Positions 54,957 to 63,704 of a stretch of 64,000 nt of DNA are shown here, piece by piece (the first letter of the stretch is position 1; each line of letters begins with the position of its first letter). The position numbers and the translations under genes are program-made. The DNA comes from CAVWCW01 sp963753615 (lineage in GTDB: Bacteria > Pseudomonadota > Gammaproteobacteria > Chromatiales > Chromatiaceae). The DNA lies in contig CAVWCW010000008.1 of NCBI GenBank assembly GCA_963753615.1, positions 372,001 to 436,000 of the forward strand, read 5' to 3'. Below the pieces are notes generated by a model. It made no database searches. It saw only the letters and a list, made by a program, of their open reading frames with translations, and was not told the origin of the DNA.

Positions 54957-55576
54957 TTCTCCGCGTAGTAGCGCAGCACCTTGCGTACGTAGCCCTGAGT
55001 CTCCGGATACGGCGGAATCTGGTTGCCGTAGCTGCGCACCGCGTTCTCGCCCGCATTGTAAGCGGCCAGAGCCAGCTCCAGATCCTGCTCGAACTCGGCG
55101 ATCAGGTCGCGCAGATAACTGGCGCCGGCGTTCACATTCGCGTCCGGATCCCGGCGATCGACCACCCCGTAACGCCGCGCCGTGTCCGGCATCAGTTGCA
55201 TCAGGCCGACCGCCCCGGCGGACGATACCGCGTCCGGATCATAGGCCGACTCGGCCCGCACCACCGCGTGCAGCAGTTCCGGCTCCAGGCTCAGACGCGC
55301 GGCCGCGCCGTCGACCGTGGGACTGTAACGAGCCCGGTTGGCCCGGTAGCGCTTGAGCGCCGCGGCGCCGGAACTCCCACCCAAACCCTTGTAGCGCTTG
55401 AGCAGCCGATAGCCCGGACCCATGGCCCGATCGGTGATGTAGATATGACCGCTGCCGTCTTGGTACTTGTAGAGGTCCGCCGACGTCGCTGCCGGCAGCA
55501 ACAGGGCAGCCAGCAACAACCCCGGCGCAGTCGCCGGCCCCAGGAGGGCAAATCGGGCTTTCGCTTTGGCGTGCAT
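54941..55576 (-). CDS. Secreted lytic transglycosylase (SLT domain)
   Basis: A 211-residue periplasmic enzyme that cuts peptidoglycan glycan strands. A signal peptide (GLLLAALLLPAATSA) is followed by a short DUF4124-like region (DLYKYQDGSGHIYITDRA) and an SLT domain with the catalytic Glu in VVRAESAYDPDAVSSAGAVG, then LMQLMPDTARRYGV and ALAAYNAGENAVRSYG. I start at ATG 55576 (MHAKAKAR). It is convergent with the Ap4A phosphorylase, with a 16-bp overlap of the ends, and divergent from the lipoprotein at 55629. Confidence 0.9.
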   Translation of the reverse strand: MHAKAKARFALLGPATAPGLLLAALLLPAATSADLYKYQDGSGHIYITDRAMGPGYRLLKRYKGLGGSSGAAALKRYRANRARYSPTVDGAAARLSLEPELLHAVVRAESAYDPDAVSSAGAVGLMQLMPDTARRYGVVDRRDPDANVNAGASYLRDLIAEFEQDLELALAAYNAGENAVRSYGNQIPPYPETQGYVRKVLRYYAENQATP

Positions 55577-55628
55577 AGGGATAGGCTGGGTTCCGGCTCG
55601 ACGGTATAATTTCTTGTTTCCGAATTCT

Positions 55629-56192
55629 ATGCCAAATCGCCCGGCGATGGGAAAATCTCGGTCACAAATCCCCGCCCCCTGGGGCCGATTATTGGCGGCT
55701 GCCCTGCTGCCGGGACTTCTCGGCGCTTGCGTCGCCTCGATCCCGGTGCGACCGGACGCTAGCACCGGCTTTGAGTTGGTGCTGCAGCGGCCGCTGCAAA
55801 TCCCCGCTGCCAGCGCCCATCTGCGCTTCCAGGACGGCGGCCCGGTGGGGGCGAGCGACCGCTTCCGTCCCCATTGCGAGTTCGAGCTATCGACCCGCAG
55901 CGAGCAGCCCCAGCCGGTGGAACCGGACCGCTTTCAGGTCACCGCCATCCAACGCCGGACCCTGAGCGACGAACTCACCGGCATGCCCGCCTTACCCTTG
56001 ATGCGGTGCAATCAAGACGTCTACTACGAGACCCGCCTTTGGCTCGCCTCCGAGCGCCAGCCCCAGGTGCGGGTGCTGATCTGCCGCGAGGTATTCGACG
56101 GCTGCGCGATCGGGCGCTACCCCGGGAAAGCGGAGATAGGCCAGGCCCTGGGGCCCTACTTCGAGCTGATGTCGACTACGCGGACTCCTTGA
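55629..56192 (+). CDS. Hypothetical lipoprotein
   Basis: A 187-residue protein starting MPNRPAMGKSRSQ, with a hydrophobic signal segment ending in the lipobox LLGAC (LLAAALLPGLLGACVAS). The mature part is probably all beta, with several Cys (HCEFEL, MRCNQD, LICREVFDGCAIG) that might form disulfides. ATG 55647 is an alternative start. It diverges from the lytic transglycosylase across a 52-bp gap. I do not recognise the family; an outer-membrane lipoprotein of unknown role is the safest reading. Confidence 0.7.
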   Translation: MPNRPAMGKSRSQIPAPWGRLLAAALLPGLLGACVASIPVRPDASTGFELVLQRPLQIPAASAHLRFQDGGPVGASDRFRPHCEFELSTRSEQPQPVEPDRFQVTAIQRRTLSDELTGMPALPLMRCNQDVYYETRLWLASERQPQVRVLICREVFDGCAIGRYPGKAEIGQALGPYFELMSTTRTP

Positions 56193-56200
56193 GCGATGAG

Positions 56201-56387
56201 GGCTAACCCGGATATTTCAGTGCGCTGTGAAAGGCCCCTGGCGCAGGGCCTTTGCGGCGGGGCGCCGCTCTGGGCCGAAATCCGTAGCCGCAGCTATCGA
56301 TTGAGTGAAGAGCAAGTCTAGCCCGAATATTTCACCAGGCCGCCTGGCGGCCTGGCGGCCTGGTGAGATATGCGGGCTAAACCTCCG
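56201..56387. repeat. Palindromic repeat element, possible MITE
   Basis: GGCTAACCCGGATATTTCA (56201-56219) recurs as TAGCCCGAATATTTCACC (56319-56336) and, inverted, as TGAGATATGCGGGCTAA (56364-56380). The outer copies therefore form imperfect terminal inverted repeats about 180 bp apart. Inside are a perfect 12-bp stem, CACCAGGCCGCC (56333-56344) with GGCGGCCTGGTG (56354-56365), and another hairpin. No coding sequence is present. The layout resembles a REP-like or miniature inverted-repeat element. Confidence 0.5.
56232..56253 (+). terminator. Hairpin after the lipoprotein gene
   Basis: AGGCCC (56232-56237) pairs with GGGCCT (56246-56251), with an 8-base loop and a short T-run. It lies 40 bp after the lipoprotein stop and could terminate that transcript, though the T-run is only three bases. 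Confidence 0.45.
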
Positions 56388-56390
56388 CCT

Positions 56391-58889
56391 CTACGGTGCT
56401 GGCTCGATGTAACCGGTCTCGAGCAGGGCCAGCAACTCGCTCTCGGGCACGGGCCTACTGTACAGGTAACCCTGAATCAGCTCGCAGCCACCGGCGCGGA
56501 CGTGCTCCAGCTGACCCAGAGTCTCGACGCCCTCGGCGACGGTCGCCAGCTTGAGCGCCTTGGCCATGGCGAGGATGGCCGTGACGATGGCGCCGTCATC
56601 CGGGTCGGATTCGACTTCCTTCACGAAGCTTCGATCGATCTTGAGCTTGTCGATGGGGAACTGGCGCAGGTAGCTGAGCGACGAGTAGCCCGTGCCGAAG
56701 TCGTCCAGCGAGATCCCCGCACCCAACGCCTTGATTGCATCCAGCTTCTCGACCGCACCGGAAGCGGCCGTGGCGAGTGTACTCTCGGTGATTTCGATCT
56801 CCAGATAACGGGGATCCAGACCGCTAGCCTCGAGGGTTCTGGCCACAACCCGTTGGAATTCCTGACGCTGGAACTGGATCGGCGAGACATTCACCGACAG
56901 CACCAGGGGCGGTAGTCCGCACTGCTGCCAGTGCCTGGACCGACGACAGGCCTCCAGCAGTACCCATTCCCCGAGCGGCAAGATGAGTCCGGCCTCCTCC
57001 GCCACGGCGATGAACCTGCCCGGACTGACCACGCCAAGCTCCGGGTCGGTCCAGCGAAGCAGCGCCTCGGCGCCGACGATACGCCCGGTCAAAGCGTCGA
57101 CCTGGGGCTGATAATGGATCTCCAGCTCCTGCTCCTCCACCGCTTTGCGCAACTTGCCTTCCAGCGACAGGCGTTCGATACTCGCCCGGTTTAGCGCCTC
57201 AGAGTAGAACTGGAAATTGTCGCGGCCCTGCTGCTTGGCTTGAAACATGGCGATATCCGCCCGCTGGACCAACTCCTCCACGTCCGCGCCGTCCTGGGGG
57301 TAGAGAGCGATGCCCAGGCTACCGGTAACGTAGAGTTCGTGGCCTCCAATGCTGTACGGCTGGTTGATCGTCGCGAGCACGCGCCGCGCCACCTTGCCGG
57401 CGGCCTCGCTCCGCGAGAGGTCCGGGAGGAGAATGAGGAACTCGTCGCCCCCGACCCGGGCCACCAGGTCGACCATCTGATTCGGACCTTTCCGGGCCAT
57501 CATGTCGGCCTTCTCACCCGGGCCATCGCGGGCCACCAAGTCTCCGCCTCGAAGGCTTTCGATCAGCCTGCCGGCCACTTTCTTCAGCAGTTCGTCGCCG
57601 ACCGGGTGGCCCAGCGTGTCGTTGACCCGCTTGAAATTGTCCAGATCCAGGAACAGCACCGCGATTGCCTCGTGCGAGCGCCGCGCGTGGGCCATGAGGT
57701 GCCCCAGGAACTCGCCCAGCAGGAGCCGGTTGGGCAACCCGGTGAGGCTGTCGTGGTAAGCTAGATAGCGAATCTGCTTGGCCGAGCGCTCGAGGTTTCT
57801 TCCCATCTCCGTGAACGCGATGGCGAGTTCGCCCAGTTCATCATTGCTGCGGATCAGCAGGGAAGGCTCGTGGTCGCCGCGGCCGATTTCGCGGCTGGCC
57901 TTACGCAACTCGTCGAGCGGAGTGACCACCAGGCGGCGCAGGGAGGCTATGAGGAGCACCGCGATGGCCAGCGTGGTGAGAAAGACTGTGCCGGCGACGA
58001 CGACGCCGAGGCGCCGTCCCGCCGCGAGCAACTCGGACTCGGGCAGCACGCCGAGCACGTACAGGCCGGCGCCGATTTCCCGGATCCCCATGATCAGCGC
58101 CTTCCCTCGGTACACGCCGGGCGCGGCCTCGCCGTCGCTGACGCTTTGCCGATGCTTTTGCCAGAACTCGGCCGGCACGATGGTGCCGATCTGCGCCGGG
58201 TCCGGATGGAACAGCACGCGCCCCGCCTGGTTCGCAAAGAATATGAAGCCAGTCTGTCCGACGCGGCTGGTGCGGGCCTGTTCGGCGAGAAAATCCAGAC
58301 TCATGGTCACCGCCAGATAACCGCGCAATTTAGGCTCGGAGAGGAAGGGATCCACGCTCAAGTCCACCAGCCGGAGCGGGACCCCGGCAAGCAGCGAAAA
58401 GCGGCCGTCGTCCTCATTGCGAAAGAGGTGCAGCAGCGCCCCCTCGTCGAGGTCCGCGAGCAGACGGAACCACTCACTGTCGGCTTCTTCCTCGCTCGCG
58501 TTGCGCAACGGCTCGCGGGTAGCGCGGGCGTCCTCGTAGCCGTCGGGAAGCAGCACCCGGATCTCGAAGTAGTCCGGATAGGCGTCCAGATGGAACTGGA
58601 AGAATTTGAGCAAGGGCGGCGCGAGCAAGGCGTATCGCTCCTCTTCATCCTCGGTAAGGACGTAGCGTTTGACCAGCGTGGCGCCGGCGAGGAGTTTGAC
58701 GTTGGCTTCCAAGGTGTGCAGGCGAGCCCGAACGTTGTTCGAGAGCTGGTCCAACAGCGTTTCCAGTTGGTCCAACGAACGCTGTTCAGCGGTGGTTCTC
58801 AACTGTTCGTAGGCGACAAAGCCCAGAACCAGCAGAGGCGCCACCGCAAGCGGCAACAGCACCAGCAGCAACTTGCTCTGCAGTCGCAC
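56391..58889 (-). CDS. Cache-HAMP-GGDEF-EAL protein (MbaA-like)
   Basis: An 832-residue inner-membrane c-di-GMP enzyme. A first helix (about 8-26) and a second (about 300-320) bracket a large periplasmic Cache-like domain; HAMP follows, then GGDEF with VARVGGDEFLILLPD and EAL with GAEALLRW, EITESTL, LDDFGTGYSSLSYLRQF and TVAEGVET. Both catalytic loops look complete. Just before GGDEF is an inserted stretch of two 12-residue repeats (DGPGEKADMMAR and KGPNQMVDLVAR; DNA 57456-57527). The upstream gene, 19 bp away, is a polyamine-type binding protein, giving the same pairing as NspS-MbaA of Vibrio. Confidence 0.9.
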   Translation of the reverse strand: MRLQSKLLLVLLPLAVAPLLVLGFVAYEQLRTTAEQRSLDQLETLLDQLSNNVRARLHTLEANVKLLAGATLVKRYVLTEDEEERYALLAPPLLKFFQFHLDAYPDYFEIRVLLPDGYEDARATREPLRNASEEEADSEWFRLLADLDEGALLHLFRNEDDGRFSLLAGVPLRLVDLSVDPFLSEPKLRGYLAVTMSLDFLAEQARTSRVGQTGFIFFANQAGRVLFHPDPAQIGTIVPAEFWQKHRQSVSDGEAAPGVYRGKALIMGIREIGAGLYVLGVLPESELLAAGRRLGVVVAGTVFLTTLAIAVLLIASLRRLVVTPLDELRKASREIGRGDHEPSLLIRSNDELGELAIAFTEMGRNLERSAKQIRYLAYHDSLTGLPNRLLLGEFLGHLMAHARRSHEAIAVLFLDLDNFKRVNDTLGHPVGDELLKKVAGRLIESLRGGDLVARDGPGEKADMMARKGPNQMVDLVARVGGDEFLILLPDLSRSEAAGKVARRVLATINQPYSIGGHELYVTGSLGIALYPQDGADVEELVQRADIAMFQAKQQGRDNFQFYSEALNRASIERLSLEGKLRKAVEEQELEIHYQPQVDALTGRIVGAEALLRWTDPELGVVSPGRFIAVAEEAGLILPLGEWVLLEACRRSRHWQQCGLPPLVLSVNVSPIQFQRQEFQRVVARTLEASGLDPRYLEIEITESTLATAASGAVEKLDAIKALGAGISLDDFGTGYSSLSYLRQFPIDKLKIDRSFVKEVESDPDDGAIVTAILAMAKALKLATVAEGVETLGQLEHVRAGGCELIQGYLYSRPVPESELLALLETGYIEPAP

Positions 58890-58908
58890 GCCGGGCGGGC
58901 TCAGCGGG

Positions 58909-59970
58909 TCAGTGGATGACCCTGGAGAACAAGGCGTTGCGCCGTTTTTCTCCGCGGGGCGGCAGGGGCTGATGGAATTCGGACTTCTCGAGGGCAGGTC
59001 CTGCAGGATAGATCACGGGATTGCTGAAATAGTCCTCGTCGAGGAATGCCTTGGCAGCATCATTGGGCGTTGCGTAATAGACGTGCTCGGCTAATCGTGC
59101 CGCGACGCTGGGTTCGTTGATGAAGTTGATAAACTGCTTGGCGAGATCCTTATTGCGCGAGTTGCTTGTCACGGTCATGTAGTCGACCCAGAGGAGGCCG
59201 CCTTCCTGGGGCAGGACATAGGCAATGTTCTCCTCGTGCTCCTGGAGCATCACGGCGTCGCCATTGAACATCATGCTGGCCACAACCTCCCCGCTTACCA
59301 TCGAGGACGCCTCGGATACAGACACATAGGAGTAGGTTCTCACAAAGGGCCTCTGTGCGAGCAGCAGCGCCTCTGTGTCGGCGAGCGCGGCCTGGTCCAC
59401 GCTGTTCACGGAGTACCCTCCCGCCTTGAGCGCCATGCCGACCAGATCCCGACTGTCATTGATCATCCCGATCTTTCCGTGCAGGGCCTCCGGAGGCTTG
59501 AACAGCTGGCTCCAGCTCGTGATGGGCTCCGGTACCAGGTCACGCCGGTAACCGATGCCCAGCGTGCCCCAGAAGTAGGGGACGCCGAAGCGCTCGCTCT
59601 CGGGCTGAGCCTTGCGCCAGCGCTCGCTCACGTGCTTGAGGTTGGGCACGTCCGACTCCGACAGGGGTTGCAGCCATCCCCGCTTGGCCAGGAGCCGGAG
59701 CGAGTTTCCGTCCACCAGAATCACGTCGTAGCCACGCCCCTCGGTTTCCAGCAACAGCTCGTTTCGGGCCGTGTCGGACTCGTAATAGACCTGTTTGACT
59801 TTGGCGTCGAATTGCCGTTCGAAGTCCTCGACGACCGCCGGATCCATATAGTCCGACCAGTTCAGGAGCACCAGCTCGGGTTTCGGCCCCTCCGCCGCCC
59901 CAGCGCCAAAGGCTGCCCACAGAAGCAGCACGCCACCCAAACCGTAGAAGCATGAAAGGACTTTTCTCAT
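58909..59970 (-). CDS. PotD/PotF-like periplasmic polyamine-type binding protein (NspS-like)
   Basis: A 353-residue secreted binding protein of the spermidine/putrescine family. Signal peptide (VLSCFYGLGGVLLLWAAFG), then LVLLNWSDYMDPAVVEDFER, VPYFWGTLGIGYRRDLVPE and YVLPQEGGLLWVDYMTV, the expected motifs. No potABC-type transporter genes are nearby. A GAGGAT site fixes the start at 59970; the longer frame upstream is not genuine. It precedes a Cache-HAMP-GGDEF-EAL gene by 19 bp. In Vibrio cholerae the equivalent NspS senses norspermidine and signals to MbaA; a similar sensory role is inferred here. Confidence 0.87.
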   Translation of the reverse strand: MRKVLSCFYGLGGVLLLWAAFGAGAAEGPKPELVLLNWSDYMDPAVVEDFERQFDAKVKQVYYESDTARNELLLETEGRGYDVILVDGNSLRLLAKRGWLQPLSESDVPNLKHVSERWRKAQPESERFGVPYFWGTLGIGYRRDLVPEPITSWSQLFKPPEALHGKIGMINDSRDLVGMALKAGGYSVNSVDQAALADTEALLLAQRPFVRTYSYVSVSEASSMVSGEVVASMMFNGDAVMLQEHEENIAYVLPQEGGLLWVDYMTVTSNSRNKDLAKQFINFINEPSVAARLAEHVYYATPNDAAKAFLDEDYFSNPVIYPAGPALEKSEFHQPLPPRGEKRRNALFSRVIH

Positions 59971-60467
59971 CGGATCCTCGTTCGAGTCTCGGGGCGAATT
60001 AACTGGTGTCCAGCAAAGTCGCCGAGAGTTTCGGTTGCTTGCGGGTGCAATATGGAATGGAAAGCGGGGTCGCGGCCACAAACGGTTAGTTACGTGCTCG
60101 TCTTCTCGCACAGCGCGACCGACAGGAAGACGGGAAAGGATAGAAAAACCAACCGCCTCTGTCCTTGATATCAACTCAGAATAGTATCCGGGACGTTGCT
60201 CCGCAAGGCTGGCGAGGCGGCGGAAAGATAGCCGTAGCTGACACACATTATCCTGCTTCGAAGCAAAGATTACGCTCACTCAATCCCGGGTTACTGCCGA
60301 TCGCAGGCTATAGCGTTCCGCGAAATTGAATCCTTGTTCAGGCCGAACCCGATCTCTCGCTACCGGCAACGACCGTCCCCTCCTTATCGTCCATTGGACA
60401 AACCGGTCGGCCGGTGCGCCTTCGCCGCCCTAGCCGTCAAGCGGTCCAGGGCGGCATTGGGATACGG
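59971..60467. other. Gene-free stretch
   Basis: No coding sequence or RNA gene can be supported across this 497-bp gap between two minus-strand genes. It should contain the promoter for the binding-protein/GGDEF-EAL operon and the end of the MscS transcript. I looked for c-di-GMP riboswitch features and did not find a convincing one. Confidence 0.45.
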
Positions 60468-62213
60468 TCAGGAAGCGGGCTTCTGTTGAAACAGATGCAC
60501 GTCTCGTTGCGGGAACGGAATCGAAATGCCCTCGGCGTCGAAACGCTCCTTGACCGCGCGGGTGATATCCCAGTAGACGTCCCAATAGTCACCGGTCTTG
60601 GTCCACGGGCGCACCACGAAGTCTACCGAGGACTCACCCAGGGTGTGCAGCTTAATCACCGGCTCCGGGTCCTTGAGGACCAGGTCGTGGCTTTCGAGGA
60701 TCTCCCGCAGCACGCGCTCGGCGTGGGCGATGTCGTCCCCGTAGCCGATCCCGAAGGTCAGATCGACCCGCCGTGATACCTGAGCGGTGACGTTGCGGAT
60801 TACTCCACCCCAGATCTTGTTGTTGGGCACCACCAGTTTCTGATTGTCCGGCGTCATGACGGTAGTCGACACCAGGCTCATCTGCCTGACCTTACCCATG
60901 ACCCCTCCGGCCTCGATCACGTCTCCCACATCGTAGGGTCGGTAGACCAGGATCATCATGCCGGAGGCAAAATTGGACAGGCTGTCCTGCAGGGCGAAGC
61001 CGACGATAAAACCGACCACGCCCAGGCCGGCCAGCAGTGGTCCCACCTGGACCCCGAGCTGCGACAGAGCGACCAGCACGCCGATCGCCATTACCGCCTT
61101 GGCGGCGGCGCTGACGAAGAAATCCTGCAACAGTTGCGACAGGTCCAGCTTGGAGGTGGAAACGCCCTTGCGCACCATCCGAGCGATGATGCCCGAGAGC
61201 ATCTTGAACAGCAGCAGGATCAGCAGGACCACGATCACCTTGACCAGTATTCCGGGACCGTTCTCCATCGCCCATTCCGCCGCAATCTCCATCCACTGCT
61301 GGGCCAACCCCATGGCGACCTCGGTGTCCAGGATGTCGCCGGTTATCTCGCCGGTGGCGCTGATCAGCAGCTGGCTGTACTCCGCCGTATTCAGCTCCCG
61401 CTTGGCCATCACATCGATGGTTGCGCGCAGGCTCGTGGCGCTGGTGGCCTTCTTCTCCTCCAAGGACTTGATCTTGGCCTCGATCGTTTTTTTCTCTTCT
61501 TCCGATGCCTTGGCCAGGAGGTCGGTCTCGGCCTTGATTTCGCTCGAAACCAGCTCGATCCTGCTCTTCAGGTTTTGCGCCCGAGTCTGCAGCAGTTCAT
61601 CCAGATATTTGGTCTCGGCGGATGCGTCAAGCTCCAGCGCGCTCAGCCTTTCGATCTGTTCTTGGTGCTCCTGCAACAAATCGTCCACCATGGCGGCCAA
61701 ACGAGCGATCCGTTCCCGCACCTCAAAGCCTTCCTCAGGGGTTGCCTGTTCACTCTGTGTGCGAAGTTCCTTGAGCTCGCTGCGAATCGCTTCGATGTCC
61801 TTCTGCACGACCTCGCTTTCGGCCTTCACGAGTTGTTCGACTCGACTCCGGTCGCTGGCAGCCCCGGAGTCCGCGGCGGGGTCGGCCGAATCCTCGACCA
61901 AGGTGCTCAGCTGCTTGCGATACTCCTTCTTGGTCCGCACCAATCGATCCAGCAGCAGGCTCTTATCTTCCCCTTCAGCGGAACGCACTTCCTTTCGTAA
62001 GCGCTCGATTTCTCCGGCCAGCCGGTCGGCTTCAGCGAGGTGCCCAGCGAAACCCTCCGGCGCAGCGGCAGGCACTTCTTCGGCTGCCCCCTCTCCTTCC
62101 TGGGCGGAGGGCGAAACCGTATCCGTCTGCGCGAATACCAGGGTGGAGCAAAACAGCAATAGCATTGCGGCAGGCAACGGTGTGGAGGTGAGTCTATTCA
62201 TCATGGCCAGCAT
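60468..62213 (-). CDS. MscS-family mechanosensitive channel with coiled-coil N terminus
   Basis: A 581-residue channel. A signal peptide (LPAAMLLLFCSTLVFA) leads into about 250 residues of periplasmic coiled coil (LAGEIERLRKEVRSAEGEDK and onward), then membrane helices with the MscS pore helix (GPLLAGLGVVGFIVGFALQD) and the beta domain (GVMGKVRQMSLVSTTVMTPD, NQKLVVPNNKIWGGVIRNVT). It should release solutes during osmotic downshock. The long periplasmic region places it with larger MscS relatives rather than E. coli MscS (286 aa). It stands alone. Confidence 0.9.
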   Translation of the reverse strand: MLAMMNRLTSTPLPAAMLLLFCSTLVFAQTDTVSPSAQEGEGAAEEVPAAAPEGFAGHLAEADRLAGEIERLRKEVRSAEGEDKSLLLDRLVRTKKEYRKQLSTLVEDSADPAADSGAASDRSRVEQLVKAESEVVQKDIEAIRSELKELRTQSEQATPEEGFEVRERIARLAAMVDDLLQEHQEQIERLSALELDASAETKYLDELLQTRAQNLKSRIELVSSEIKAETDLLAKASEEEKKTIEAKIKSLEEKKATSATSLRATIDVMAKRELNTAEYSQLLISATGEITGDILDTEVAMGLAQQWMEIAAEWAMENGPGILVKVIVVLLILLLFKMLSGIIARMVRKGVSTSKLDLSQLLQDFFVSAAAKAVMAIGVLVALSQLGVQVGPLLAGLGVVGFIVGFALQDSLSNFASGMMILVYRPYDVGDVIEAGGVMGKVRQMSLVSTTVMTPDNQKLVVPNNKIWGGVIRNVTAQVSRRVDLTFGIGYGDDIAHAERVLREILESHDLVLKDPEPVIKLHTLGESSVDFVVRPWTKTGDYWDVYWDITRAVKERFDAEGISIPFPQRDVHLFQQKPAS

Positions 62214-62340
62214 TTCTCTTTGAAATTTGAGTGTCAGGAAATTGTGGGGGAATTGGCGCGGGAAACGCGCTCGAATTATAACCGCCTAGAATGCTGGCGC
62301 ATCAGAAACCCGGGGCCAACCCCCTCAATGGTTGAGACTT

Positions 62341-62949
62341 TCAATCGGAAAACCGTACAACACCGAGTTCTTCAAACGCTCCATCACCCATTGGCTCAGC
62401 CACCAAGAAATCTAAATGCCCTATCAGTTCGAACGAAACCGCTCTAATGTTCGGCTCGTGGGTAACCAGGACGAGATTCCCATTGTCCGAAAAAGAGCCG
62501 ATGACTTGATTCAATGCTTCGGTCTGCTGAGTTGCTTGGTCCGAGTCCAGGATCTCGAGTAACGAAAGATATACCGCTGGGGATGCCTTGCCAAAAGCGA
62601 CCTGGGCTGTGTCTCTTGTACGGCAAAAAGGGCTGTGCATGACGCTGGAAACCGGTATCTCGTGGTCTCTGAATCTACGTCCAACCGTTTCGGCATCTCG
62701 CTTACCTTGTTGTGATAGGTTCTTTTCGTTCTTGCAGGACGGGTCCCGCACCAACGAATTTCCACTTTCGGTACCCTGTTGCACAGGCGCGTGACGCAGC
62801 AGTACCACCTTCCCGCCTTCTCTGAGCAGACCCCACAACGCCTCGCTGGCGCCGGCACTATGGGCGGTCAAGATCATCGGCAAGAATGCAATGCATAGAA
62901 TCGATATCGAGCTGCGATCGATCATTCGCAGGTTTCTCATCGTAATCAC
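62341..62949 (-). CDS. Secreted histidine-phosphatase-family protein
   Basis: A 202-residue protein of the phosphoglycerate mutase/histidine phosphatase fold. After a signal-peptide-like start (SISILCIAFLPMILTAHSAG) comes the catalytic VVLLRHAPVQQG (RH-A motif) and, later, the second His in LVLVTHEPNIRA. Residues between include SPFCRTRDTAQVAF with the supporting Arg. Periplasmic members include Ais-like and acid-phosphatase-like enzymes. The substrate cannot be inferred. Several ATG codons lie at the N terminus; I used the first. Confidence 0.83.
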   Translation of the reverse strand: MITMRNLRMIDRSSISILCIAFLPMILTAHSAGASEALWGLLREGGKVVLLRHAPVQQGTESGNSLVRDPSCKNEKNLSQQGKRDAETVGRRFRDHEIPVSSVMHSPFCRTRDTAQVAFGKASPAVYLSLLEILDSDQATQQTEALNQVIGSFSDNGNLVLVTHEPNIRAVSFELIGHLDFLVAEPMGDGAFEELGVVRFSD

Positions 62950-63048
62950 TATCCAGTCACATCACCCAGCCAACACCCGCCCGCACTGAGCTCAACCATA
63001 CGGAAAATCTCGGCGGGCGAGCGTTCGGCTGGGGTGCCGACTTGGGCT

Positions 63049-63489
63049 TTAGTAGCTCAGCACCGTGGTGCCCTCGGCAAACAACGCGGGCCAGGTAACA
63101 TCAGGACCGCCAACTTCTACCCCGGCGATCAGTTCGTCCTTGCTCAAGCCGCCTACGTTCCCCATGCACATGGGGCAGACGAGCACTCGACCACCCGCAT
63201 TCATGAAATCAGCGAGCATTTCTTTCAGCGATTTTCCGCTCGCATGCTTGTTTTCGGGAATGTTCTTGTCGGCGATTCGAACACCTTCGACATTCAGAAA
63301 AATCGTGACCGGTATCTCCTTTTCGGTACGGACTTTGGTGCTGAAGCCGATGGCCATAGCCGCCCTGTTCAACTCGTCGCTGCTCAAGTTGACGAACAGC
63401 TTTTCGCCGTCATCACTGGCAAACAGCGTTGGTGAAAAGGCCATACAAAGGAATGTCAACAAGGCTACGACATTTTTGGTTCTTTTCAT
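63049..63489 (-). CDS. Secreted DsrE/DsrF-like protein
   Basis: A 146-residue protein with signal peptide (NVVALLTFLCMAFSPTLFA) and a DsrE/YchN-like fold. The conserved Cys motif is GRVLVCPMCMGNVGG; the start LFVNLSSDELNRAAMAIGF is typical of the group. Cytoplasmic DsrE relatives carry sulfur; secreted members are common near sulfur or redox genes, but no such neighbours are seen here. It is the only gene in its unit, with 99 bp to the histidine phosphatase. Confidence 0.85.
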   Translation of the reverse strand: MKRTKNVVALLTFLCMAFSPTLFASDDGEKLFVNLSSDELNRAAMAIGFSTKVRTEKEIPVTIFLNVEGVRIADKNIPENKHASGKSLKEMLADFMNAGGRVLVCPMCMGNVGGLSKDELIAGVEVGGPDVTWPALFAEGTTVLSY

Positions 63490-63704
63490 GGACTACCTCG
63501 ATTTGCCCTTAGCTTGAATGAGTTAGGGCACAGGCGGGCCACCTGAGGCCTAACGTTCCGGATGGATGGCACAGCTTTCCACGCGCTTTGCTTGATGTCA
63601 CTGTTAAAACGCATTGATCGATGTCTCGGCGTGGGTTTCGACAATCGGCCCTGCGTCGGCCATCGAAACCCCGAGCCGTAGCGGTGGTGGCCGTCAGGCG
63701 CCCT

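Noticed and set aside
59971..60467. c-di-GMP riboswitch upstream of the binding-protein/GGDEF-EAL operon
   Set aside because: I looked for the conserved core and tetraloop-receptor features and could not find a convincing match.
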